DNA of 23,528 bases, taken from NCBI GenBank assembly GCA_002383325.1, contig DFYJ01000053.1, positions 1-23,528 on the forward strand, given 5' to 3'. Origin of the DNA: Candidatus Aminicenantes bacterium UBA4085. GTDB lineage: Bacteria; Acidobacteriota; Aminicenantia; Aminicenantales; UBA4085. The position numbers and the translations under genes were made by a program. Positions 6,021-13,213 of the stretch are shown one piece after another. The notes beneath the pieces were generated by a model. The model was not told where the DNA came from and did no database searches. It saw nothing but the letters and a program-made list of their open reading frames with translations. Position 1 is the stretch's first letter. Each line of letters starts with the position of its first letter.

Positions 6021-7328
6021 ATGGACGAGCGCGCTACGCATGTGCCTCTGGCCGAGCGGATGCGGCCGCGGGCCTTCGAGCGCCTGCGCGGCCAGGATCA
6101 TCTGCTGGGCAAGGGCAAGATCCTCGGCCAGCTGATCGAGTCCGGAACGCTCGTCTCGCTCATCTTCTGGGGTCCTCCCGGATCGGGCAAGACGACCCTG
6201 GCCATGATGCTGGCTCGCCATTTCGACCTGCCCCACACCTTCTTCTCCGCGGTTTTGTCCGGGATCAAGGAGGTCAAGGAGGTCATGGCCCGGGCCGAGA
6301 GCCACCGCCGCCTGTACGGCAAGCCGATGATCATCTTCATCGACGAGATCCACCGCTTCAACAAGGCCCAACAGGGGGCCTTTCTGCCTTATGTCGAGCG
6401 AGGCGACATCATCCTCTTCGGCTCGACCACGGAGAATCCCTCCTTCGAGATCATCGCCCCGCTCCTGTCCCGAACCAAGGTCCTGCTGCTCAACGCGCTG
6501 ACCCGGGAGGCCATGTCCCTGATTCTGGACGACGCCCTGGCCGACGAAGCCCATGGACTGGGCGGCAGAAACCTGCGCATCGAGGAAGACGCCCGCGGGG
6601 TGCTCATCGAACAGTCGAACGGCGATGCGCGGCGGGCCCTCAACACCCTCGATCTGGCGGCTTCCCTGACGTCCGAACCGTCGATCGGCCTGGAGACGAT
6701 CCGGGAAGCGCTCCAGAAGCGGACCGCCGTCTACGACAAGGCGGGGGAGGAGCACTTCAACCTGATCTCGGCCCTGCACAAGAGCCTGCGCAACAGCGAC
6801 GTCCAGGCGGCCCTCTATTGGCTGGCCCGGATGCTGGCCGGCGGCGAGGATCCGCTCTACATCGCCCGCCGCCTGGTCCGCTTTGCCTCCGAGGACGTCG
6901 GTCTGGCCGATCCGCAGGCTTTGGCCGTAACCTTGCGGGCCAAGGAGGCTTATGACTTCCTCGGCTCGCCCGAAGGCGAGCTGGCCCTGGCCGAGGCCGT
7001 CGTCTATCTCGGAGCGGCGCCCAAGAGCAACCGCGTCTATGCCGCCCTGCAGCGGGTCCAGAAGGACGTCGAGGAGCACCCGCACGAGGCCGCGCCTCTC
7101 TCCATCCGCAATGCGGTCACCGATCTGATGAAGGAAGTCGGCTATGGCCGGGATTACCGCTACGCTCATGACGAAGCCCTGGGGACGTCGGCCATGGAGA
7201 CGATGCCCGAACGGCTTCGCGAGACGGTTTTCTACGAGCCGGGAGGCATGGGCTTCGAGAAGGACATCCGCAAGAGGATGGACTGGTGGCGGGAGGCCAA
7301 GGACCGGATCAGGCGCGGGGGGGGCTAG
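6021..7328 (+). CDS. rarA: Replication-associated recombination protein A (RarA/MgsA), AAA+ ATPase
   Basis: A 435-residue AAA+ ATPase related to clamp-loader subunits and the eukaryotic WRNIP1, acting at stalled replication forks. Walker A is GPPGSGKT at residues 51-58. Walker B is IIFIDEIH with D108 and E109. GSTTENPSFE (about 134-143) is the family's sensor-1 region, and the segment with GDARRALNTLD carries sensor 2. The C-terminal part (LHKSLRNSDVQAALYWLARM and EDVGLADPQAL) is the tetramerisation domain characteristic of RarA. Length matches the family. The reading frame stays open upstream to 5130, but family length, the lost homology and the promoter fix the start at 6021. It is divergent from the merR-type gene and convergent with a small unknown gene. 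Confidence 0.95.
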   Translation: MDERATHVPLAERMRPRAFERLRGQDHLLGKGKILGQLIESGTLVSLIFWGPPGSGKTTLAMMLARHFDLPHTFFSAVLSGIKEVKEVMARAESHRRLYGKPMIIFIDEIHRFNKAQQGAFLPYVERGDIILFGSTTENPSFEIIAPLLSRTKVLLLNALTREAMSLILDDALADEAHGLGGRNLRIEEDARGVLIEQSNGDARRALNTLDLAASLTSEPSIGLETIREALQKRTAVYDKAGEEHFNLISALHKSLRNSDVQAALYWLARMLAGGEDPLYIARRLVRFASEDVGLADPQALAVTLRAKEAYDFLGSPEGELALAEAVVYLGAAPKSNRVYAALQRVQKDVEEHPHEAAPLSIRNAVTDLMKEVGYGRDYRYAHDEALGTSAMETMPERLRETVFYEPGGMGFEKDIRKRMDWWREAKDRIRRGGG

Positions 7329-7340
7329 CCTCGGGCCGGC

Positions 7341-7511
7341 TCAGTCCTCCTCCTTCTCCTTCATGAGATAATACATCTCCCAGCTCAGGTCGGTGGCCAG
7401 GCAGTCGAGACAGGAGCTGGGCGTGGTGGCCAGCTCGCCCAAGGCCAGCTTGTCTTTGATCATGGCCTTGACCTTCTTCTTGATCTTGTAGAGCAGGATG
7501 TAGTTGACCAT
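7341..7511 (-). CDS. Small lysine-rich protein of unknown function with a CxxC pair
   Basis: A 56-residue protein I do not recognise. The N-terminal half is hydrophobic then basic (YILLYKIKKKVKAMIKDK). The middle holds C34 and C37 in SSCLDCLATD. The end is aromatic then acidic (WEMYYLMKEKEED). I believe it is a real gene because it has its own promoter-like sequence, an AGGA 7 bases before the ATG, and a position exactly filling the gap between rarA and the divergent HD gene. The CxxC could bind metal or be redox active, but two cysteines alone would need a partner or dimer. A longer reading of the same frame (to 8009) runs antisense to the HD gene and is not credible. Confidence 0.55.
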   Translation of the reverse strand: MVNYILLYKIKKKVKAMIKDKLALGELATTPSSCLDCLATDLSWEMYYLMKEKEED

Positions 7512-7545
7512 GGTTTTCCTATCGAATTGATCGGTGAAGAGCCCG

Positions 7546-7575
7546 ATTTTAGCATGGCCGCGCGGCCGGCCGCAA
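7546..7575 (-). promoter_or_regulatory. Probable promoter of the small CxxC protein gene
   Basis: Minus strand: TTGCGG (7570-7575), an 18-base spacer, and TAAAAT (7546-7551). Transcription would begin about 28 bases before the ATG at 7511. It is back to back with the promoter of the HD gene. Confidence 0.5.
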
Positions 7576-7590
7576 GCGGCACCGTCGTCG

Positions 7591-7620
7591 TTGGCGCCGC
7601 CCCTGCGGCCGTGGTATGAT
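7591..7620 (+). promoter_or_regulatory. Probable promoter of the HD-domain gene
   Basis: TTGGCG (7591-7596), an 18-base spacer, and TATGAT (7615-7620). The leader is about 23 bases and contains GGAGG (7638-7642), 7 bases before the ATG. Confidence 0.55.
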
Positions 7621-7649
7621 CCTGCGTCCGGACAAACGGAGGTTCTCCC

Positions 7650-8195
7650 ATGACCCGAGACGAAGCCCTGGAGCTGTTGAAGACCCATCTTCCGAACAAA
7701 AACCTGATCAAGCACTGCCTGTCCGTGGAGGCCTGCATGAAGGCGCTGGCCGTCCGGCTGGGGCACGACCCGGGGCCCTGGGCGATGGCCGGCCTGATCC
7801 ATGATCTCGATTACGAAGCGACCGCCAAAAGCCCGGAGCTGCATACCGTGGAGACGGTCAAGATCCTGGAGGGCTTGGGCTTCGCGCCCGAGATCGTCCA
7901 AGCGGTCAAGGCCCATGCCGGCAAATCTCCCTGCCAGAGCCCCATGGACTGGTCGATCTTTGCCGTCGATCCGCTGACCGGACTCATTATCGCCGCCGCC
8001 CTGATGCATCCGGATAAGAAGCTGGCCGCGATTGACGTCGAGTTCATCAAGCGCCGCTTCAAGGAGAAGGGCTTCGCCCGGGGAGCCCGGCGGGAGGACA
8101 TCGAGCAGTGCCGGAACACGGGCCTGGAGCTGGACGAGTTCATCGGCCTTGCCCTGGGGGCCATGCAGGGCATCGCTTCCGAGCTCGGGCTTTAG
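7650..8195 (+). CDS. HD-domain (HDIG-type) phosphohydrolase
   Basis: A 181-residue cytoplasmic metal-dependent hydrolase of the HD superfamily, small single-domain type. Expected metal ligands are visible in order: H22, the H51-D52 doublet in LIHDLDYE, further histidines at 65 and 89 (KAHAG), and D107 in AVDPLTG. Family members usually cleave phosphate esters of nucleotides or cyclic dinucleotides, but the substrate cannot be named here. The start is supported by GGAGG at 7 bases and a promoter. It stands alone: the divergent neighbour is the small CxxC protein and the convergent one is the TonB-dependent receptor. Confidence 0.88.
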   Translation: MTRDEALELLKTHLPNKNLIKHCLSVEACMKALAVRLGHDPGPWAMAGLIHDLDYEATAKSPELHTVETVKILEGLGFAPEIVQAVKAHAGKSPCQSPMDWSIFAVDPLTGLIIAAALMHPDKKLAAIDVEFIKRRFKEKGFARGARREDIEQCRNTGLELDEFIGLALGAMQGIASELGL

Positions 8196-8200
8196 GGGAG

Positions 8201-8235
8201 AGAAGCCCGGACCGGAATCGTCCGGCCCGAGCTTC
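8201..8235. terminator. Hairpin between convergent genes, possible bidirectional terminator
   Basis: CCGGAC (8207-8212) and GTCCGG (8220-8225) form a perfect 6-bp stem with a 7-base loop. Outer AAGC/GCTT can extend it past a bulge. It lies between the 3' ends of the HD gene and the TonB receptor gene. There is no T tract on either side, so intrinsic termination is uncertain. Confidence 0.3.
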
Positions 8236-8258
8236 CCGGAAAAGCGATCGACGAGACG

Positions 8259-10208
8259 TCAGAAAACGTCGATATTGGCCCCGATCTCCACGAACCGCCC
8301 CCGCCAGGGGTAGATCGGCTCGGTGTAGATGAACTGGTTGAAAAGATTGGAGGCCTTAGCGAAGACTTCGACCATCTTCCAGCGATAGGCGGCCACCATG
8401 TCCAGGTTGAAATAGCCGGGGATCTCGACGTTCTCCAAGTTTTTGGAATCCCACCAGCTCGACGTTGAGCCGTACAAGCCGTATCCGCTCAAGCGGAAGC
8501 CCCGGAACGGGCGAATGGTCAGATCGAAGTTGAACATATGGGGGGAGAGGGCGTCCAGCGGCCGGTCGTCCGATTCATTGCGGTGATCGAGGTAGGTGTA
8601 GGAGACCGTCGCGTCCAGGGGGCCAACCGTCTTCTGGATCTGGATCTCGCCTCCCGTGATGTGGGCCTGGCCGACGTTCAAGTATCTTTTGCTGCCGTCG
8701 GCCAGGACGTAGGAGTCGATCATGTTCTTGAACTCGTAGGTGAAAACCGAGGCCGAGACGAAGACACCCTTGTTCCAGGTCGCGCCCAGCTCGGCATTGG
8801 TCCCGGTTTCGGTTAAAAGGTCGGGGTTGCCGCTGGAGGGAGAATAAAGGGCGCGCATGTTGGGCATCCGGGATTTCATGGAAGCCGAAGCGTGCACATC
8901 GAGAGCCTGGCTGGGGCTGAATTTCAGGCCGACCATGGGGTTGAGGCGGGACGTTGATTCGCCGGTGTACTTGTCGATGACGTCCAAGCTCACGCCGCCG
9001 ATGACCTGCCACTGGTCGGTCAGGCTGAAGACGTCCTCCAGGGCGGCCGAGAAAGTGCCTTGGTTATACTCATCGAAGGCCAGGCCGGCGTCATCCTGAA
9101 TCCTGGCGATGTCCTTCTGGAAGTTCAGGCTGGCCTTAAGGCGGTTGGAGGCGGAGAGCCCGATATCGGCCAGGGCGAAAGCCCCGTAGACGGTATTGTC
9201 GAAGGTGCTCTCGAACTGGCGCTTGGTCATGGCCGCGTCCTTATATTGGTCCAAGGTGTTCTGGTATTTCACGCCGAAAGCCCGGAAGCGCAGAGTCGAG
9301 TCGCCGCCCAGCGAAGTGAAGCCACCGGCGTTCAGGCCGTAGCGGTCCCAGTTCTTGAAATGCCAGTAGCGGGCCGACTGGACGCCCAGGGCGGCCGGCA
9401 TGGCGTAGTCCGAGGTGTAGATGTTGCCGTTGACCATGATCTCGGTCTTGTCCGTGGGCGCGTAGAAGAGCTTGCCGTTCAGGTTGAAGCGGTGGTAGGC
9501 CGTGTTGGCGTAGAAGACATCCTGGCCGGACGCTTCGTCCGGATAGGAGTATCCGTGGGAGGACTGGTAGCCGGCGTTTCCGACCAGGGAGAACTTGCCG
9601 AGACGGACGCCTCCGTCCAGACCGCCGGCCTGGGTCCGTTCGGCGCCGAAGCCGGCGTTGACCGTGAGATACGGATCGGTGCCGGGCCTGCGGGTGATGA
9701 CGTTGACGATGCCGCCCAGGGTGTTGGGACCGTAGAGGACCGAGGACGGGCCCTTGGTGATCTGCAGGGTCTCGATGCCGGCGGCCGCCACCGTTTTCAG
9801 GTCGAAGGAGCCATAATAGGGCTCATAGCTGGGGACGCCGTCGATGAGCAGGACGATGCGGCGCGCGTCCATGCCCCGCAGCTTGAGGGTGAATTCGCTC
9901 TTGCTGCCGACCGTGACGCTGACGCCCGGGGCGTAGCGGATGGCTTCGGCCAGGTCGAGAGGACGGTTCTGTTCGAGCTTGGTAGCGCCGATCTGGGTCA
10001 CCGTGGAGACGGGCTGGTCTTTGGGGGCCCGGCCGACGACCTGGATCTCCTCGATGACGATGCGGACGGGCTTCTCGGTCTGGGTTGGCTTCTCCTTTTC
10101 CGCCGTCTGGGCGGCGGCGGGAAGGGCGCCCCCAAGCCCCAGGACGAAAACAAGGACGGCAGCCAACGCGGTGCCTCGACGGAGGGAAGAACAGAGAAAC
10201 GGGATCAT
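8259..10208 (-). CDS. TonB-dependent outer-membrane receptor
   Basis: A 649-residue receptor that imports a ligand across the outer membrane using TonB energy. The chosen ATG at 10208 has AAGGAGG 5 bases upstream and begins a normal signal peptide (charged start, hydrophobic core at about 14-30, cleavage near AAAQ at 31-34). Then come a possible TonB box (IEEIQVVG), a plug domain with LDLAEAIRYAPGVSV, LKLRGMDARRIVLLIDGVP and ITKGPSSVLYGPNTLGGIVNVIT, and a barrel of alternating aromatic strands ending ASNLFNQFIYTEP... with a terminal F, as needed for barrel assembly. The size is that of vitamin B12, siderophore or metal receptors. The ligand is not identifiable. No TonB/ExbB or ABC transporter is adjacent. 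Confidence 0.93.
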   Translation of the reverse strand: MIPFLCSSLRRGTALAAVLVFVLGLGGALPAAAQTAEKEKPTQTEKPVRIVIEEIQVVGRAPKDQPVSTVTQIGATKLEQNRPLDLAEAIRYAPGVSVTVGSKSEFTLKLRGMDARRIVLLIDGVPSYEPYYGSFDLKTVAAAGIETLQITKGPSSVLYGPNTLGGIVNVITRRPGTDPYLTVNAGFGAERTQAGGLDGGVRLGKFSLVGNAGYQSSHGYSYPDEASGQDVFYANTAYHRFNLNGKLFYAPTDKTEIMVNGNIYTSDYAMPAALGVQSARYWHFKNWDRYGLNAGGFTSLGGDSTLRFRAFGVKYQNTLDQYKDAAMTKRQFESTFDNTVYGAFALADIGLSASNRLKASLNFQKDIARIQDDAGLAFDEYNQGTFSAALEDVFSLTDQWQVIGGVSLDVIDKYTGESTSRLNPMVGLKFSPSQALDVHASASMKSRMPNMRALYSPSSGNPDLLTETGTNAELGATWNKGVFVSASVFTYEFKNMIDSYVLADGSKRYLNVGQAHITGGEIQIQKTVGPLDATVSYTYLDHRNESDDRPLDALSPHMFNFDLTIRPFRGFRLSGYGLYGSTSSWWDSKNLENVEIPGYFNLDMVAAYRWKMVEVFAKASNLFNQFIYTEPIYPWRGRFVEIGANIDVF

Positions 10209-10235
10209 GGATCCTCCTTTTCGAAAATGGAAGGC

Positions 10236-10306
10236 CGGGCCGTTTCCCGCCCGACCCATTGGCCGGAGAGCGTGGCCGGCGAGGGCCGGCTTTAGCCGCT
10301 CCGGCT
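10236..10306 (-). promoter_or_regulatory. Hairpin-rich 5' leader of the TonB receptor mRNA
   Basis: The roughly 105-base leader holds three successive stem-loops: AGCCG/CGGCT (10294-10306, loop of 3), GCCGGC/GCCGGC (10275-10290, loop of 4), and CGGGC/GCCCG (10236-10253, loop of 8). They end just before the Shine-Dalgarno. I recognise no known riboswitch consensus; no cobalamin B12-box is seen. In GC-rich DNA such stems may arise by chance. Confidence 0.3.
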
Positions 10307-10320
10307 CGGAGCAGTCGGGG

Positions 10321-10349
10321 ACTATAGCAGAACGAAATCGGCTTGCCAA
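10321..10349 (-). promoter_or_regulatory. Sigma70-type promoter of the TonB receptor gene
   Basis: Minus strand: TTGGCA (10344-10349), a 17-base spacer, and TATAGT (10321-10326). It is the best promoter match on the minus strand of the window. Transcription would start near 10314. Confidence 0.7.
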
Positions 10350-10455
10350 CCCCCCTTGGGATTGTCGGGCCGCGCTGGGGGAGGGGCTGTTCGATTGCGC
10401 CGGGAGGCGTCCCTGTGGTATCAAGAGGGCGGCCGCAGCCGAAAGCGAGAGCCCG

Positions 10456-11100
10456 TTGATCGATCTGGAGAGGGAGTTCCTGAGAAAGAGAGACCCGGTC
10501 GTCCTGGCCGCCCTGCGGAGCTCGGTAGTCGGCATCGCCGGAGCCGGCGGCCTGGGCTCGAACGCCGCCGCCTGTCTGGCCCGGGCCGGAGTCGGGAAGC
10601 TCGTCATCGCCGACTTCGATACTCTCGAGGCCCCCGATCTCAACCGCCAGTACTATTTCGTCGACCAGATCGGGCGCCCCAAGGTGGATGCCTTGGCGGA
10701 GAACTTGCGGCGGATGAATCCTTTCCTGACCTGCGAGATTCATCCCGTCCGGATCGTCCCCGACAACATCGCTTCGCTCTTCGGAGGAGCCGATCTCCTG
10801 ATCGAGGCTTTCGACGAGGCGGCTGAGAAGCGGATGCTGCTCGATGCCTGGCTCCGCTTGTTCCCTGATCGCCCTCTCATTCTGGCCTCGGGGTTGGCCG
10901 GGTTCGGCGGCAACAACGCCATCCGGCAGCGGGATCTTGGACAGCTCTTCGTCATCGGCGACGAGACGAGCTCATGCGAAGAGGGCTCGGCGCCGATGGC
11001 CCCGAGGGTGGCCGCCGTCGCGGCCATGCAGGCCAACCTGGCGGTCGAGCTGCTCGTGTCGAGGAAGATCGGACCAAGGAGATCAAGATGCTCAGGGTGA
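10456..11100 (+). CDS. ThiF/MoeB-like E1-type adenylyltransferase (ThiF family 2)
   Basis: A 214-residue single-domain E1-like enzyme. Such proteins adenylate the C-terminal glycine of a ubiquitin-fold sulfur carrier (ThiS or MoaD type). The nucleotide-binding loop is GAGGLGSN at 29-36. [16 protein letters not shown] (about 53-68) carries the acidic and arginine residues of the ATP site. [24 protein letters not shown] and [11 protein letters not shown] follow, then [18 protein letters not shown]. This order fits the short ThiS-adenylyltransferase ThiF family rather than full-length MoeB: no paired zinc CxxC motifs are visible. I start it at TTG 10456, which gives MIDLEREF at the right distance from the glycine loop; no ATG or GTG is available nearby. 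Its 3' end overlaps ppnP by 13 bases. The carrier partner could be the GG-tailed protein encoded at 12972-13199. Confidence 0.82.
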   Translation: MIDLEREFLRKRDPVVLAALRSSVVGIAGAGGLGSNAAACLARAGVGKLVIADFDTLEAPDLNRQYYFVDQIGRPKVDALAENLRRMNPFLTCEIHPVRIVPDNIASLFGGADLLIEAFDEAAEKRMLLDAWLRLFPDRPLILASGLAGFGGNNAIRQRDLGQLFVIGDETSSCEEGSAPMAPRVAAVAAMQANLAVELLVSRKIGPRRSRCSG

Positions 11101-11369
11101 ACGAATACTTCGACGGCCGGGTCAAGTCGATCGGCTTCGAGACTACGGAGGGTCCGGCCACGGCCGGGGTCATGGCTCCGGGCGAGTACGAGTTTGGAAC
11201 TTCGACCAGGGAGATCATGACCGTCACCTGCGGAGTCCTGAGGGTGCGGCTGCCGGGGCGCGAGGAGTGGCGGGATTACCGGGCGGGGGAGAGCTTCGAG
11301 GTCGGGCCGGGCCTGAAGTTCAACCTCCAAGTCGCCTCTCCGGCTTCCTATCTCTGCCTGTATCGCTAG
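11088..11369 (+). CDS. ppnP: Pyrimidine/purine nucleoside phosphorylase PpnP (YaiE/DUF1255), cupin fold
   Basis: A 93-residue single-domain cupin protein, the normal length for PpnP, which splits several nucleosides with phosphate to free base and ribose-1-phosphate. Family features are [14 protein letters not shown] at the start, a central [23 protein letters not shown], and the closing FKLQV-like [21 protein letters not shown] lies 6 bases before the ATG, inside the end of the ThiF-like gene, so the two are cotranscribed and probably translationally linked. Why a ThiF-type enzyme and a nucleoside phosphorylase share a transcript is unclear. It ends 13 bases from the convergent aldehyde dehydrogenase gene. 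Confidence 0.92.
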   Translation: MLRVNEYFDGRVKSIGFETTEGPATAGVMAPGEYEFGTSTREIMTVTCGVLRVRLPGREEWRDYRAGESFEVGPGLKFNLQVASPASYLCLYR

Positions 11370-11382
11370 CCGGCGGTCTGGG

Positions 11383-12975
11383 TCAGCGCGGCGGGACCGA
11401 GGCGCGGGTCCACTCCCCGTCGACCATTCTCCACATCCGCCCATCGGGACTGGCGTTCCGAAGATCGAGGGGCAAATGCTCCGGCCGAACGTTGTCGTAG
11501 GCCCGGAGCGCGGCGAAGCGGGTCATGGCCGCCGGCAGACCGACCGAGGTGAAGCCCGGATGGCCTGAGGCGGGGAAAGGACCTCCGTGGACCATGGCCG
11601 GGACGACCGCCAATCCGGTCGGCATCTTGTCATCCAGAAGCCGGCCGGCCCGGACGCGCAGAAGCGGGGCGATGCGGGCATAGAGGCGCTCATCCTCCGT
11701 TCCGGCTCCCGAGTAGATCGACGCGGCCAGCGTTCCCTCGATGGCCCGGGCCACCGCAACCAGCTCGTCCGAGTCCGCCGCGGCGACCAGAATCGTCGCC
11801 GTTCCGAAGGCTTCGCTCTGGAAATCGGCCGGCCGCCGGAGAAATTCCGAGGCCGGGAGGCGTAGCAAGGTGTCCTCGAAGCGGAATCCGGGCGGGGGCA
11901 GGGCCCGGCCTCCGGCCAGAAGACGAGCGCCGGCCGCGATCATGCGTCCGACGGCCGCTTCGAGGCCGGCCAGGACGGCGGGGCCGAGAAGCCAGCCCGG
12001 CTCGCCTAGGCGAAAGGCGTCGACGGCCGCGGCCTGGAAGCAGGCCGAGCCGGAATCCTCGATGAAAGCGGCCAGCCCCGGCTTGGTGCAGAACTGCCCG
12101 GCCCCCAGGCTGCAGGAGGCGAACAGCTCCTGGGCCAGCGCTTCGGCTCCGGCCTGCAGCGAGCCCGGGAGGAGGAAGACCGGATTGATCCCGGACATCT
12201 CCAGGTAGATCGGCCGTCCGGCGGCTTCGGCCGCGGCTTTGAGCCGCAGGCCCGCCGCTCGGCTCCCTGTGAAGGCGGTCGCCCCGATCCGCGTATCGGC
12301 GACCAGATGCAGGCCGTCCTCGGAGCGGATGTGATAGACCATCTGCAGCGAGGCGGCGGGAAGGCCGGCCTCCATCAAAGCTGTGAAGACGATTTCGGCC
12401 AGGAGGCGGGTTGTCTCCGGGTGGGCCGGATGGGCCTTGGCCAGAACGGGATTGCCGGCGGCTAGGGCGGCGGCGAAGTCCCCGCCCGCGGCCGCGTTGA
12501 AGGCGAAAGGGAAGTTGCTCGGTCCCAGGACGACGACGGGGCCGCCCAGGGGCTCAAGGCGGGAGCGTATATGGAGCTTGGAGTCGATCGTCAACCGGCG
12601 CCAAGAGCCATCCCTGGCCGCGGCGGCGGCCTGGTGAAGCTGGCCGACCGTTCTTGGCAGCTCGGAGGAGCGCAGACGCGGCTCGGCGGGCAGGGCCGTC
12701 TCTTCGGCGGCGGCAAGCACTAAGCCGTCGGATCTTTCAAGCAGGCGGCTTGCCGCCAGATCAAGACCGTCGGCAATGCGGGCCGGAGGGCAGGCGGCCA
12801 ATTCGGCCGCGGCTTCGGCGCCGGCCGCGAGAGCCTCGTCGAGATCATCCCAGGACGAAAGGGGGAAGAGCGGGGTCAGGGGCTGTCCCGTCCTGGGATT
12901 CAAGGCGCGAAAAGGAGCCCCCGCCGCTCGGGCCGGCCGCCAGCGGCCGGCGATAAGGACCGGTCGTTCGCTCAT
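11383..12975 (-). CDS. NADP-type aldehyde dehydrogenase (Vibrio ALDH / alpha-ketoglutaric semialdehyde dehydrogenase-like)
   Basis: A 530-residue soluble aldehyde dehydrogenase that oxidises an aldehyde to the acid with NAD(P)+. Catalytic features are N154 in PSNFPFAF, K180 in the cofactor site, E259 in YLEMSGINPVFLLPG and nucleophile C296 in GAGQFCTKPG. The SGINPVFLLPG and GQFCTKPGL blocks and the length over 500 are typical of the Vibrio harveyi ALDH / type III alpha-ketoglutaric semialdehyde dehydrogenase branch, which often prefers NADP+. Its ATG overlaps the stop of the MoaD-like gene by 4 bases (ATGA), so it is translationally coupled as the last gene of the AOR operon. The aldehyde substrate is not known; the operon context suggests it is shared with AOR. 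Confidence 0.9.
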   Translation of the reverse strand: MSERPVLIAGRWRPARAAGAPFRALNPRTGQPLTPLFPLSSWDDLDEALAAGAEAAAELAACPPARIADGLDLAASRLLERSDGLVLAAAEETALPAEPRLRSSELPRTVGQLHQAAAAARDGSWRRLTIDSKLHIRSRLEPLGGPVVVLGPSNFPFAFNAAAGGDFAAALAAGNPVLAKAHPAHPETTRLLAEIVFTALMEAGLPAASLQMVYHIRSEDGLHLVADTRIGATAFTGSRAAGLRLKAAAEAAGRPIYLEMSGINPVFLLPGSLQAGAEALAQELFASCSLGAGQFCTKPGLAAFIEDSGSACFQAAAVDAFRLGEPGWLLGPAVLAGLEAAVGRMIAAGARLLAGGRALPPPGFRFEDTLLRLPASEFLRRPADFQSEAFGTATILVAAADSDELVAVARAIEGTLAASIYSGAGTEDERLYARIAPLLRVRAGRLLDDKMPTGLAVVPAMVHGGPFPASGHPGFTSVGLPAAMTRFAALRAYDNVRPEHLPLDLRNASPDGRMWRMVDGEWTRASVPPR

Positions 12976-13199
12976 CCGCCGGAATAGATGGGGGAGACCG
13001 CGATCCTGTCTCCCTCGGCCAACTCGGCTTCCGGCGCGACGGCCGCCCCGTTGCGGGTCACGATCCGCGGCCGCTCCCCGGGAATTCCGATGCCGGCCAC
13101 AAGGTCCTCGACCGTCGTCCCGACAGGGACGTCGAGCTCCTTGTCGCTGAAGCCCGCCGCATACATCAGCGGGCCGATGACCTTGATCAGGATCTTCAT
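12972..13199 (-). CDS. MoaD/ThiS-like ubiquitin-fold sulfur carrier, AOR-associated
   Basis: A 75-residue beta-grasp protein ending in SPIYSGG. The C-terminal di-glycine is the residue pair that is adenylated and thiocarboxylated in MoaD and ThiS. Visible family traits are MKILIKVIGPL, a central VPVGTTVEDLVAGIG, and AELAEGDRIAVSP before the tail. MoaD-type proteins donate sulfur for the dithiolene of molybdopterin and tungstopterin, which is the cofactor of AOR encoded directly upstream (14-base gap). It overlaps the aldehyde dehydrogenase start by 4 bases. The start at 13199 gives the normal length; a longer frame (to 13529) would overlap AOR. The Shine-Dalgarno is weak, so translation may depend on AOR. 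It could also be a dedicated AOR accessory rather than general MoaD. Confidence 0.87.
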   Translation of the reverse strand: MKILIKVIGPLMYAAGFSDKELDVPVGTTVEDLVAGIGIPGERPRIVTRNGAAVAPEAELAEGDRIAVSPIYSGG

Positions 13200-13213
13200 G
13201 CGTCGTCCCGGCC

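Noticed and set aside
10209..10320. Cobalamin riboswitch upstream of the TonB receptor
   Set aside because: The leader is too short and no B12-box-like conserved segment is present.
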